From a virus: 61,535 bases of DNA. Where the stretch lies: the IMG/VR virus record IMGVR_UViG_3300035182_000178, positions 1 to 61,535 of that record; one strand, given 5' to 3'. The translations under genes and the position numbers were made by a program. The notes beneath the pieces were generated by a model that ran no database searches, was not told the DNA's origin, and saw nothing but the letters and a program-made list of their open reading frames with translations. This document shows positions 6,633 through 14,128 of the stretch, one piece after another. Positions within the stretch are counted from its first letter, which is position 1, and each line of letters starts with the position of its first letter.

Positions 6633-7094
6633 CTACGGCACCTTGGCTGGCTCAACGCGTTGGCCCCTAGGGGCAAGTATAGGCCAACCCAATAGAGTTG
6701 CTGGCGTACTGTCCAAGGGAACTGCATACTCAGTAAGTTCCGTCCTTGTCATGTCGTTAAAGTGTTCAGCTAGGTGGCTCGGAACAATAAACGTTTGCCG
6801 TGCATGGCTTACCCCCACACCACATAAGATAACGCTGCGTAGGCGCTTCTGCGAAGCTGCTATGTGCCATGCTATTTGTTCCACGCGCAGTCCGTCACGA
6901 CCAAACACCTTAGTTGTGTCACGCTTCGGCCATTCTTTCTGTGCTTTCAGTTCTACCCAGCAGTACCAGTCACCTTCGCCGATCCACAGGTCTGGAACAC
7001 CGTCACCAGTACTGGTCTCTATACGTACGTGAAAAAGCCCCGCTTTCTGCAAGCGAGGCTTCAGGGAAGACCAGAGATTATTCTCGGCTGCCAT
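6633..7094 (-). CDS. VRR-NUC / PD-(D/E)xK-type nuclease
   Basis: 153 residues. It shows the PD-(D/E)xK core D35-x12-E48-L-K50 in the context GVPDLWIG...VELKA, with a downstream Q73 in VEQIAWH, as in VRR-NUC and Holliday-junction-resolvase-like phage nucleases that cut branched or damaged DNA. Its start overlaps the stop of the radical SAM gene (TAATG), and AGGGAA provides the ribosome site. It is the last gene of the leftward operon. The role in replication or recombination is inferred from the fold only. Confidence 0.7.
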   Translation of the reverse strand: MAAENNLWSSLKPRLQKAGLFHVRIETSTGDGVPDLWIGEGDWYCWVELKAQKEWPKRDTTKVFGRDGLRVEQIAWHIAASQKRLRSVILCGVGVSHARQTFIVPSHLAEHFNDMTRTELTEYAVPLDSTPATLLGWPILAPRGQRVEPAKVP

Positions 7095-8044
7095 TATTTT
7101 TCCCAGGGACGTTTGACAATTGCCACGCGATTGATGTGATTGTCCTTTATCAGAGCGACGTCAGCGTCGGTGTAGCCCTCGAGCTTGACCTTACCGAATT
7201 TATCTGGTAGCAGACCGATACGGTAAGATGGATGATCACATCGTGAACAGATACCGATCTTATCACGCTCACCTGTGAGAAGGATTCGACGTGCAGCTTT
7301 GAACTTTTCATTGTTCCAGATCGTGTCAATTGCAGTGTGGTTGATGTTACCGAAATCAGTTTCGCGACGCCAGTCAATGCAGCAGATGGAAATATGTCCG
7401 TCCCACTTTACAGCCACCTCGCGGAACACCTTGGCACAACGTGCCTTCACCTTCCTCGGAGGAAGCCCGATTCCAGCGTGGTTGTTCAGTACGCTGTGTG
7501 TGCCTTTGGTTTCACCTGCAATGTCAGTCAGGAACACGAGACGCTGCTTGCGTGAACGCTGGTGCGGATTGGCGTCCTTGTTCGCTGGATAGTTCATTAC
7601 TTCGCGTGAAGCAGGCCAAGCAATCTTTTCGCCGAGGCCGCCGTCATAGTCTTCGATCGCCAGTGTGTTGATGCCAGCATCGAATATTGAATCGATCATC
7701 CCTTCTTTGGTGAACTTGGCGCCGTTACTGAGCATAACCATGTACTGACGCGGCAGGTGACGTCGGAAGGCTTCAATGATCAGGAACACATTGGGATTCA
7801 TAGAAGGCTCGCCGAAGCCAGCGAACAAGAGTTGACTATTCCACCCTGCGATCTTGATCTGCTTTGCTAGCTCCTCCGCCGTTTCCAGCGTCATGAACTT
7901 GTAGTCGCCGACGCCTTCACGAATACCATTGAGACCGCACGCCCAACAAAGTCCTTCGGTGCCGTCTGGTCGTGGAACACGGATATTACAACCTTCTGTC
8001 AGGTCGATCTGGATAGTAAAGGGCGCGTCTTGATTATAACTCAT
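7094..8044 (-). CDS. Radical SAM enzyme with SPASM-like C-terminus, putative DNA-base hypermodification
   Basis: 316 residues. An N-terminal cysteine set C19-x13-C33-x2-C36 (EGCN...CWACG) would hold the SAM-binding [4Fe-4S] cluster. It is an expanded version of the usual Cx3Cx2C. FAGFGEP is the GGE-like SAM-binding motif. The C-terminal part has VKWDGHISICCIDW and CSRC, typical of SPASM/twitch auxiliary clusters. Start 8044 is chosen for its GGAGATC site; it overlaps the GT-like gene by 11 nt. Radical SAM enzymes act in phage thymidine hypermodification (M6-type pathways). Here that role is inferred from co-localisation with hmdU-type genes. Confidence 0.75.
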   Translation of the reverse strand: MSYNQDAPFTIQIDLTEGCNIRVPRPDGTEGLCWACGLNGIREGVGDYKFMTLETAEELAKQIKIAGWNSQLLFAGFGEPSMNPNVFLIIEAFRRHLPRQYMVMLSNGAKFTKEGMIDSIFDAGINTLAIEDYDGGLGEKIAWPASREVMNYPANKDANPHQRSRKQRLVFLTDIAGETKGTHSVLNNHAGIGLPPRKVKARCAKVFREVAVKWDGHISICCIDWRRETDFGNINHTAIDTIWNNEKFKAARRILLTGERDKIGICSRCDHPSYRIGLLPDKFGKVKLEGYTDADVALIKDNHINRVAIVKRPWEK

Positions 8045-8951
8045 TGTAGATCTCCAGGAGTGTGGACTTAAGTTCTGCGACATAGTCTGTCGTCCACAGG
8101 TTACGTTGCTCGTTTCGCATAGCTAGTAGATCGGTGCTGCGATACATATGCTCAAGATCAGCAGCGTTTTCTACTTGCCACTTTTCAGGAACAATAATGT
8201 TGGCTTCGCGCAGCATCTTCACCGACCGTATGTCAAAGAAGATCGGGACACCGGCTGACAGCATTTCATAGAAACGATTGGCTGGCGAATGAAACTCACG
8301 ATGCGAGCGCTCGTCTTCTATGTAGAGCGCAGCATCAAAGCGACATGCTTCCTTGATCACGTTTTCAAACGGCTTGATGAACTTAACGTTCGCACCTATC
8401 GCCTCAAACTTCTTGCGACGAAGCGTCGTGGTGCTGACGGTGATCGGGCAGGTGCCTGTGAAGAACCGCTTGAACGACTCTTGTCGCTTTTCACGGAAGG
8501 CGCCGTAGTAAAGGACACAGTTGTTGCTGAGCATCCTGAACGGATGTGGGTCATAAGTCAGTTGGTTCCAGTTGATGTACCTATCGTCTTCAGTTATGAC
8601 GTTATTACGACATGTGGTCCAGAACACAGGGCGCAGCTTAAGTTCAGCGAAGACCTTACGGAACGGTGATTCGGCGTTACTATTGGCTGACGGCGGCATG
8701 ATCGTATAGTCTTGCTGCACCCAGACTACTTGCTTGCTTCGCCGGACAAGGGTAGCAAGCTCCGGCAGGAAGTCACAAAAGGCCATAGGTCCGTTGACGA
8801 TGATCAATTTTTCAATCGGACCTTTGTCCTTTGCTCGTTCTTTGGTGTCAATGAGACTGAGACCAAGTGTATCGCAAATGAACCGGGCGACACGCGCACT
8901 GGCGATTGTACTGTTCGGCTTACATTCTGTCATATGTACGACGCAGTTCAT
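8034..8951 (-). CDS. Glycosyltransferase-like protein (GT-B C-terminal signature)
   Basis: 305 residues. The segment SPANRFYEMLSAGVPIFFD near residue 225 matches the nucleotide-sugar-binding signature of GT-B glycosyltransferases (xNKxyExLaaGvPvi), including the catalytic-pocket Glu. The N-terminal half looks like a degenerate Rossmann domain. Its start overlaps the preceding stop (ATGA) and its end overlaps the radical SAM gene. Pairing with radical SAM, ThyA and hypermodification genes suggests it may glycosylate a modified base, but a surface or nucleotide sugar substrate is equally possible. Confidence 0.6.
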   Translation of the reverse strand: MNCVVHMTECKPNSTIASARVARFICDTLGLSLIDTKERAKDKGPIEKLIIVNGPMAFCDFLPELATLVRRSKQVVWVQQDYTIMPPSANSNAESPFRKVFAELKLRPVFWTTCRNNVITEDDRYINWNQLTYDPHPFRMLSNNCVLYYGAFREKRQESFKRFFTGTCPITVSTTTLRRKKFEAIGANVKFIKPFENVIKEACRFDAALYIEDERSHREFHSPANRFYEMLSAGVPIFFDIRSVKMLREANIIVPEKWQVENAADLEHMYRSTDLLAMRNEQRNLWTTDYVAELKSTLLEIYNEL

Positions 8952-9169
8952 TCAAACTTCTCCTTTCTTATTTCAAGCGCAGCGTCTGCCATGTTAGCCG
9001 CGAACGCAGCCGCGTCCTTTACTGACACAACATCGGGATTAGCACACATACTGGTCAATGCCGCAATGAAATATCGATCCCATGCCTCCGACCAACGTGG
9101 TTTACGCAACTGCTCAACTCTATCAGCGGCTTTTTCCATTTCGCTCAGCTTATCTATTATGCTACTCAT
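8948..9169 (-). CDS. Small hypothetical protein
   Basis: 73 residues with a GGAAGGAAG ribosome site. All-helical and Ala-rich in the second half, resembling a short dimerisation unit. It overlaps the GT-like gene by 4 nt. Not recognised. The 145 nt upstream, to 9314, contain only short broken frames. Confidence 0.6.
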   Translation of the reverse strand: MSSIIDKLSEMEKAADRVEQLRKPRWSEAWDRYFIAALTSMCANPDVVSVKDAAAFAANMADAALEIRKEKFE

Positions 9170-9314
9170 AGCTTTTCTTCCTTCCTAAAACGCCCTCACA
9201 CCAGAGCATAGTTTCGGCGGACCTACGCAGAGATCACGATTGTTTCTCCGGCATCTTTACATAGGTGCTCACCATAAAACTCTTGCGTTATTGATAGCAC
9301 CAGCCGTACGGTTA

Positions 9315-9668
9315 CTACTCGTCGCAAGCGCCCTTTACCCATCTATATTCGTAACCGCGCTTTCGGTTATAGACCTTTGCGCCATCACGATTCTGCTTCT
9401 CAATAAAACCCATTTTCTCGAGCTTCCGGAGAAAGGGAGTAGATACAGTCGACGCATAGCCGAGACGCTGCTCAATCTGCGCTTGCGTTGACCATGTTTC
9501 AGAAAAAATAACTTTTGAATACCGATCGATAGCTTCTTGGGTATGCTGTTCGCGACCCTTCTGCGCAATCGCTTTCCAGCGTTCGAGTTTGGCATCGTCC
9601 GTACCCTTGTTGCGGTTGAAATGACTGGCAGCTTTACCTGCCGCCTCAATCTGAGCTACGAGACTCAT
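9315..9668 (-). CDS. Putative winged-helix DNA-binding protein
   Basis: 117 residues. The region around 58-95 (WSTQAQIEQRLGYASTVSTP then LRKLEKMGFI) reads like a winged helix-turn-helix: helix, turn, recognition helix and wing. The C-terminus (RKRGYEYRWVK) is basic. It is coupled to the dCTP deaminase gene (ATGA overlap at 9665-9668). It may be a transcription regulator; specific target unknown. Confidence 0.5.
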   Translation of the reverse strand: MSLVAQIEAAGKAASHFNRNKGTDDAKLERWKAIAQKGREQHTQEAIDRYSKVIFSETWSTQAQIEQRLGYASTVSTPFLRKLEKMGFIEKQNRDGAKVYNRKRGYEYRWVKGACDE

Positions 9669-10219
9669 TTTTCTTTCACCTGCTGAGTCGCATGATCGCC
9701 GTTATAGCGACCACGAACAGCGTAAGACTTGTCTTCCGGCACTGGCTCTGAACGCCAGAAGATCATCTGACCGATACGAACATTGTGGTGGAGACGAATC
9801 GTGTGCCAGTTGCAGAAGTTGGTTAGTTCTAGCGTTAGAACACTGTCGTGCCAGCGTGGATCGCACCAAGTAGCCAGCGAATTTTCCAAGCCAACGCGAG
9901 CGCCAGAGCTATTGAGCTTGAACTCACAGCTGATGTCGTTCGGCAAGAAGAACTTCTCGGTCGTCGAAGCAAGGATAAACGCCTTAGGCCGTAGGTCAAA
10001 GTAACTGTTCGTGATGTCGACTTCTTGCATGAACAATTGTTCTTTGTCGCGCAAAGAAATGGTTGGGTTACTTTCCGGGTAGCATTCGAACTGCACCTTC
10101 TGACCTAGGTGAACGTCAATAGACGTGCCGTTGATGTCCTTAGGGTCTACCCCGGTAATGTAACCACGTTCAACAAACTCGCATAATTCGTTATAGCTTA
10201 TTAGACTTTTTTGCTTCAT
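9665..10219 (-). CDS. dcd: dCTP deaminase
   Basis: 184 residues, dUTPase/dCTP-deaminase fold. Motifs: GTSIDVHLG near residue 31, ILASTTEKFFLP, NSSGARVGLE (nucleotide-binding SS-AR-GL motif) and DPRW...LTLELTN containing the catalytic Glu. It converts dCTP to dUTP (some members go on to dUMP), feeding dUMP to the ThyA-family enzyme encoded in the same operon. Start 10219 is supported by AGGAGAAGGA; the upstream in-frame codon at 10261 lies within the previous gene. In hmdU phages such an enzyme supplies the uracil pool. Confidence 0.8.
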   Translation of the reverse strand: MKQKSLISYNELCEFVERGYITGVDPKDINGTSIDVHLGQKVQFECYPESNPTISLRDKEQLFMQEVDITNSYFDLRPKAFILASTTEKFFLPNDISCEFKLNSSGARVGLENSLATWCDPRWHDSVLTLELTNFCNWHTIRLHHNVRIGQMIFWRSEPVPEDKSYAVRGRYNGDHATQQVKEK

Positions 10220-10376
10220 CTTCCTTCTCCTTCTGTGGTTGCAGTTGTTCGTGTTCGACACAAGTGTCAGTCGCTTTGGTCTTCTTGCCGAAGATGCGCT
10301 CGTAGCTGTCGCGTCCTTTTTCAGACAAGATCCCTTTGGTTCTGATCTTGTCCCCTGTTATGTCATTTCTGCTCAT
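10191..10376 (-). CDS. Small charged hypothetical protein
   Basis: 61 residues with a GAGGAAC ribosome site. The very basic/acidic C-terminus (KEKEDEAKKSNK) is probably disordered. It overlaps both neighbours, the 165-residue gene by 4 nt and dcd by 29 nt. Not recognised. Confidence 0.55.
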   Translation of the reverse strand: MSRNDITGDKIRTKGILSEKGRDSYERIFGKKTKATDTCVEHEQLQPQKEKEDEAKKSNKL

Positions 10377-10870
10377 GTTTGTTCCTCAGCGCCTTGGATG
10401 GCTGCTAACTGTTCGTCCATTTCAATAGTCCCAAAACAAAGGTTATCAGCAGAAGGAGTGTGTCCGGTAATACGATCTGGTACGCCGATTTCTTGTAGCA
10501 CCTCGGCCTGCGAAGTAGAGCAGCAAGTAACAACAGGGACGACTTTTCCTTTATGGACATGGCGTCCTACAAGTTCATCGGCTGTCGGTAATCCATTCCT
10601 GGTTGCATTTGTCTCGCAGCGTTCGCATAAAATAGCATCGTCTGAAGGATTTGATGTAAACGTCAGGTGACGATCATGTGATGAGACAACCATACCGCAC
10701 CAGAACTGCACGGCGATGTGAGGGCGCTTGTGGATGCTGTAGGTAGATCCGCTCCGTGGCCGGTGTATCAATACACCACGTGAATTCTCAACAAACGGTA
10801 GACAGGCTTTCCACGGTGCTTGTCTGCTGACAATGTGCTTTGGTTTTTCCAGGTCAATAAGTGTACTCAC
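10373..10870 (-). CDS. Hypothetical protein with CxxC
   Basis: 165 residues from a GTG start with TTGGAG seven bases upstream; the longer in-frame start at 10918 has no such site. It carries ILCERC and, 30 residues later, VTCCS, a possible zinc site, plus a HxH-like basic stretch (GRHVHKGK). Not recognised. Confidence 0.55.
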   Translation of the reverse strand: MSTLIDLEKPKHIVSRQAPWKACLPFVENSRGVLIHRPRSGSTYSIHKRPHIAVQFWCGMVVSSHDRHLTFTSNPSDDAILCERCETNATRNGLPTADELVGRHVHKGKVVPVVTCCSTSQAEVLQEIGVPDRITGHTPSADNLCFGTIEMDEQLAAIQGAEEQT

Positions 10871-10942
10871 GATAATCTCCAAAAAAGACTCCCAGACGAA
10901 ACTCCATCCTTGAAGCAAGGTCAGGCAACTGAAGTTAAGAAG

Positions 10943-11119
10943 CTATGTCTGGGAGTTGGAAACCGTTAGTCGTTTGCATTCGGTCTTCACTCGACCGGCC
11001 TTGACATTGGCGTGAATCTGTCTAGCGTATTCCTTGCACTCGTTGTACGTTTGCATTGGATATTCGTTGACAGAAGTCGTCCCTCTGTACATGTACACCA
11101 CAATAAGGAGGACTTTCAT
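10943..11119 (-). CDS. Small putative exported or membrane-anchored protein
   Basis: 58 residues, ATG at 11119 with AAAGG six bases upstream, filling the gap after the polymerase gene. The N-terminus MKVLLIVVYM is a short hydrophobic signal or anchor, and the rest is polar with two Cys residues. A promoter-like sequence lies just upstream, at the end of the polymerase gene. Small proteins of this layout are frequent in phage early regions; function unknown. Confidence 0.55.
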   Translation of the reverse strand: MKVLLIVVYMYRGTTSVNEYPMQTYNECKEYARQIHANVKAGRVKTECKRLTVSNSQT

Positions 11120-11157
11120 GTAGCACCTTTCTATCTGTATGAATACTTGTTATGGGT

Positions 11158-11187
11158 ATTGTAGCACACTACCCAGCTAACCCCCAA
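11158..11187 (-). promoter_or_regulatory. Internal promoter candidate at the end of the polymerase gene
   Basis: On the minus strand, TTGGGG, an 18-nt spacer and TACAAT, preceded by GTGTGC as at 59753. It would re-initiate transcription for 11119 and the downstream dcd, GT-like and radical SAM genes. Confidence 0.35.
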
Positions 11188-13076
11188 TTGGCACCGCGAC
11201 CATCAGACACCAAAACAGGAACTACCAGCTTGTAGGCAGAAGTCATGATGTGTTTCATGTGCAAAGCTGCTTCCTCGTGACGCGGATTACCTGTCTCTAT
11301 ACTCATGCCTAACTCGTCATACACCGTGTTATGGTACATACCAAGAACGTCGGTGACTCCGTCTTGTACGCCCATAACCATCGCTTTCTTGATCCAATCA
11401 GCATTAGCCCCCTGCATGATAGCGTTCGCGGCTTTGTGCGTATGTGCGCGTTTGACCGCACCCCATGCCCTAATGGCAGCTTCTTTGTCTCTGGTGGGTT
11501 TCCATTTGTCTGGGTCTTTGGCTCGCTCTTCGGGACTAACCCACTTCGCACACTCCCAGGACTCAAATCTACGGCGGCGACCCCCTATGGTCATCACCCA
11601 ACCACGCGCCTGAGCGCGTTCCATGGCCTTATTGGACATTGCTTTTACGAACGGAGCGCGTTCATGATACTGGTTAAGAATCACCAAAGATTCTTTCTTG
11701 CTCAGCCCCAAAGACGAGGCCAATTTCTCTACGCCCATCCCGTACGCAAGACCAAAGTTAATGTTCTTCGCTTGCTTCCGGGTAAGCCCGGTGAGCTGAG
11801 CACACATTTCGTGGAAATCTGTTGCTGGATCTTCTTGGTACATTCGGAGCGCTGCTTCCACACCGCTGCGAGGAATTGTACTCGCAAAATGTACCATGAG
11901 GCGATATTCCATTTGGCTAAGGTCATAGCGAAGCCATTCGCACCCAACTTCAGGAAGGAACATCCCACGACACTTTTGAGAAAAATACGGATCTTTCTCT
12001 GGATTCGGAATGTTCGCAAGATTGGGGTGCGCGGTTGAAGTGCGACCTGTAACAGTTCCATATTCGTCTCCTTTGAGTTGATTGAAAATCGCATGAACAC
12101 GTCCGTTGACGTGCGAATTAAGGATATATCCTTGAATAAACGTATTTAGGAAATGTCGGTACTTCTTTGCATCCCTGATTGCACCAAGGAACGGTACTTG
12201 GTCTTCAAGTGTTGCGAGGACTTTACTGTTGAGTTTGGGATTACCGATTATAATGCCCTTCTTGAGCATCGCTGACGTCGGGGGATGGCGAGGATACGAC
12301 ACACCGAGCTTGTCAAGCTCTGCGGCAATCTGAGTAGAAGAACCAGCGTTAATTCCCGCGAATGACTTTTCCAGTTCTCGAAGTTTCTCGGCCCACTCAG
12401 CTTGAAGTGTTTCGGCATATTGAACATCGACGCGTACTCCTGTTAGATGCATACGAACAAGGATGGGGAGCAGGGCACATTCTACTTTCCAAATGTCTAG
12501 CAGACCTTGTTCTTCAAGAAGCGGTAACTGCTTGTCAAGTATTCGTATAGGTAAGTCGACGTCGCCTTTGGCGTAAGGTTCGACGATGTGAGCCGGACAT
12601 TTCCAGATGAATTTCTTTTCATGACCCGGCTTCGCTTTGAAGTGCTGACGGATATAGGTCAGCATTTCGTCTTCTACTTTACCTTCGCCGAGGTATTCTT
12701 GAGCCAGTGTTTCGAGTGCGTAACTGAACCTCTCTTCGTCGATAAGAGGTTCCGCAACTTGGATGTCGAAGAACGGGCCTTCCACTTGCACACCTTCAGA
12801 CCATAGGAACATAAGGTCGTATGCAAGGTTGGCACCACATTTAGGTATAGGTGTGGAGAGTTGTTCACTGAGCCAGCGTAGAACGGTATTCCTGTCAAGG
12901 TTTCCGCCTCCTTCATGGCGGATAGGAAAGTACCAGCGAGCTGTGCGCGTCCCGATAGCGACACCGGCAATATACCCGTCACGAACTGCTCCCGGCCCTT
13001 TTTCCTTGAGGTCAGGGTCGTAGGTTTCACAGTCAATGGAGATAATGTCTGCATTTTGTAGGTTTGGAAACATCAT
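11169..13076 (-). CDS. polA: Family A DNA polymerase with 3'-5' exonuclease domain
   Basis: 635 residues. The exonuclease domain shows D15-x-E17 (IDCETYD), N83-x3-D87 and D172 (YAKGD). Polymerase motif A is D385 in YDLSQMEYR, motif B is K434QAKNINFGLAYG446, and motif C is VYDE with D587. There is no 5'-nuclease domain, as usual in phages. Length and architecture fit the replicative polymerases of T7-like and related phages. It probably works with the AEP primase and helicases of the same operon. Adjacent ATGs at 13076 and 13073 are both possible starts. Confidence 0.93.
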   Translation of the reverse strand: MMFPNLQNADIISIDCETYDPDLKEKGPGAVRDGYIAGVAIGTRTARWYFPIRHEGGGNLDRNTVLRWLSEQLSTPIPKCGANLAYDLMFLWSEGVQVEGPFFDIQVAEPLIDEERFSYALETLAQEYLGEGKVEDEMLTYIRQHFKAKPGHEKKFIWKCPAHIVEPYAKGDVDLPIRILDKQLPLLEEQGLLDIWKVECALLPILVRMHLTGVRVDVQYAETLQAEWAEKLRELEKSFAGINAGSSTQIAAELDKLGVSYPRHPPTSAMLKKGIIIGNPKLNSKVLATLEDQVPFLGAIRDAKKYRHFLNTFIQGYILNSHVNGRVHAIFNQLKGDEYGTVTGRTSTAHPNLANIPNPEKDPYFSQKCRGMFLPEVGCEWLRYDLSQMEYRLMVHFASTIPRSGVEAALRMYQEDPATDFHEMCAQLTGLTRKQAKNINFGLAYGMGVEKLASSLGLSKKESLVILNQYHERAPFVKAMSNKAMERAQARGWVMTIGGRRRRFESWECAKWVSPEERAKDPDKWKPTRDKEAAIRAWGAVKRAHTHKAANAIMQGANADWIKKAMVMGVQDGVTDVLGMYHNTVYDELGMSIETGNPRHEEAALHMKHIMTSAYKLVVPVLVSDGRGANWGLAG

Positions 13077-13124
13077 AGATAAATGAGTCCTCTGTTACAG
13101 GTCCGAAGAACCAGGTGTGAATGA

Positions 13125-13221
13125 TTACCGATCACGCAAGGTAAACATCATGAGATACCTGACCGAAACCCGCTGCGTGGTCTTCACTTCAACACCCAGA
13201 ACCTCGTACAGATTCTTTCAT
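13125..13221 (-). pseudogene. Possible frameshifted small gene
   Basis: ATG at 13221 has an AAGGA site at good distance but its frame closes after ten codons. Skipping one base after ATGAAA joins it to a frame reading NLYEVLGVEVKTTQ... of 29 codons ending at 13125, which looks protein-like. It could be a decayed gene, a sequencing error or a +1 frameshift. Otherwise the polymerase leader holds no gene. Confidence 0.3.
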
Positions 13222-13230
13222 GTCAGTTCC

Positions 13231-13620
13231 TTACTTTTCAATCTTCTTACATTCTATGAAGACACGAAGACCTTCGGTGGCGGCGATCAGTTGGGAGACA
13301 CTTTTCCAGTGCATAATGCAGTCGATCAAGTAAATCTCTTCTTGAGGAAGACTGTTACTTACACAGAACCTCTGGAAAAGTGTTTCGTTCTTACGCGCCC
13401 CGCGAATGATTCCAGTGTAGCTGTGGATACATTCCAGGCGCTTAACAACGTACGAAAGCGCCTTTTCAAGATCAATGACACCGTTTTTCTTCCGCCAACG
13501 AGTGATATATTTCGTCGCCGCGTATTCCAGATTGGGTACATTGACTTCTACGCAGTAGTCCCAGTGTTGGTAGTCTGCCTTGTAATGCGTCCCCGCGACC
13601 TGTTTGCTGTCACTTATCAT
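13231..13620 (-). CDS. DUF3310 family protein (T7 gp1.7-like putative nucleotide kinase)
   Basis: 129 residues. The first 60 match DUF3310: GTHYK near residue 11, an HWDY segment, then ATKYITRWRKKNG...DLEKALSYV. The T7 member, gp1.7, is a nucleotide kinase acting on dTMP and dGMP. Placement between polA and the HD/ThyA genes suggests a deoxynucleotide-kinase role, possibly on a modified dUMP (inference). It overlaps the HD gene by 11 nt. Confidence 0.7.
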   Translation of the reverse strand: MISDSKQVAGTHYKADYQHWDYCVEVNVPNLEYAATKYITRWRKKNGVIDLEKALSYVVKRLECIHSYTGIIRGARKNETLFQRFCVSNSLPQEEIYLIDCIMHWKSVSQLIAATEGLRVFIECKKIEK

Positions 13621-14128
13621 ATGTGCTTTCTACGCTACGAAGAGATGAGACGACTGAATCCAGAAGTATCTTGGCTTTCGCTGGTAATTCCGACAGTTCG
13701 AATGAATCAAAGAACTGAACACCGTTTCGAAGAGGTTCGATGGCGTTCTTGTTGCCCATGTTGATTTCGTCAATACAGAACTGGCACAGTTCCATCATGT
13801 CAGCGAACTTCAGCTCCCGGGTTTCTTCTGCTGTCAGGTTCTGAGTCAGGTTATAACGCTTGTCAAATTCTGCTTCTTGAAGCGAGAGCTGACGCCGTAA
13901 TTCAGGCGAACGCCACTTCGTTGTGGCCGGGATATCACCTGTTTCCAGTTCGGCGAGATCGTGATAAAGAGCCGCTTTCAGAAGTTCTGGACGCACGTTT
14001 CCTTCGTAGATGTGAAGAAGAATCACAGCCACACCGTAGGAATGCTCGGCGAGACTCTGATCACGAGTAGTGGGTATGGTGTGAAAACGCTTCACACGAC
14101 TTGCAAAACGAAGACTATTGTAGCTCAT
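13610..14128 (-). CDS. HD-domain 5'-deoxynucleotidase (YfbR-like)
   Basis: 172 residues. Metal ligands of the HD superfamily are visible: H29 in AEHS, H56-D57 in LYHD, and a late Asp in FADMMEL. The GDIPATTK motif after HD matches the GDxPxPVK signature of YfbR 5'-deoxynucleotidases, which dephosphorylate dNMPs. With ThyA directly upstream (ATGA overlap at 14125-14128), it may remove a canonical nucleotide such as dTMP so that a modified one is used. That substrate is inferred. Confidence 0.75.
   Translation of the reverse strand: MSYNSLRFASRVKRFHTIPTTRDQSLAEHSYGVAVILLHIYEGNVRPELLKAALYHDLAELETGDIPATTKWRSPELRRQLSLQEAEFDKRYNLTQNLTAEETRELKFADMMELCQFCIDEINMGNKNAIEPLRNGVQFFDSFELSELPAKAKILLDSVVSSLRSVESTYDK

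Noticed and set aside
9170-9314. A small gene in the gap before 9169
   Set aside because: Several protein-like fragments appear in two frames but each is broken by TGA or TAG, and none has a good start. Possibly a decayed gene; not supportable as a CDS.
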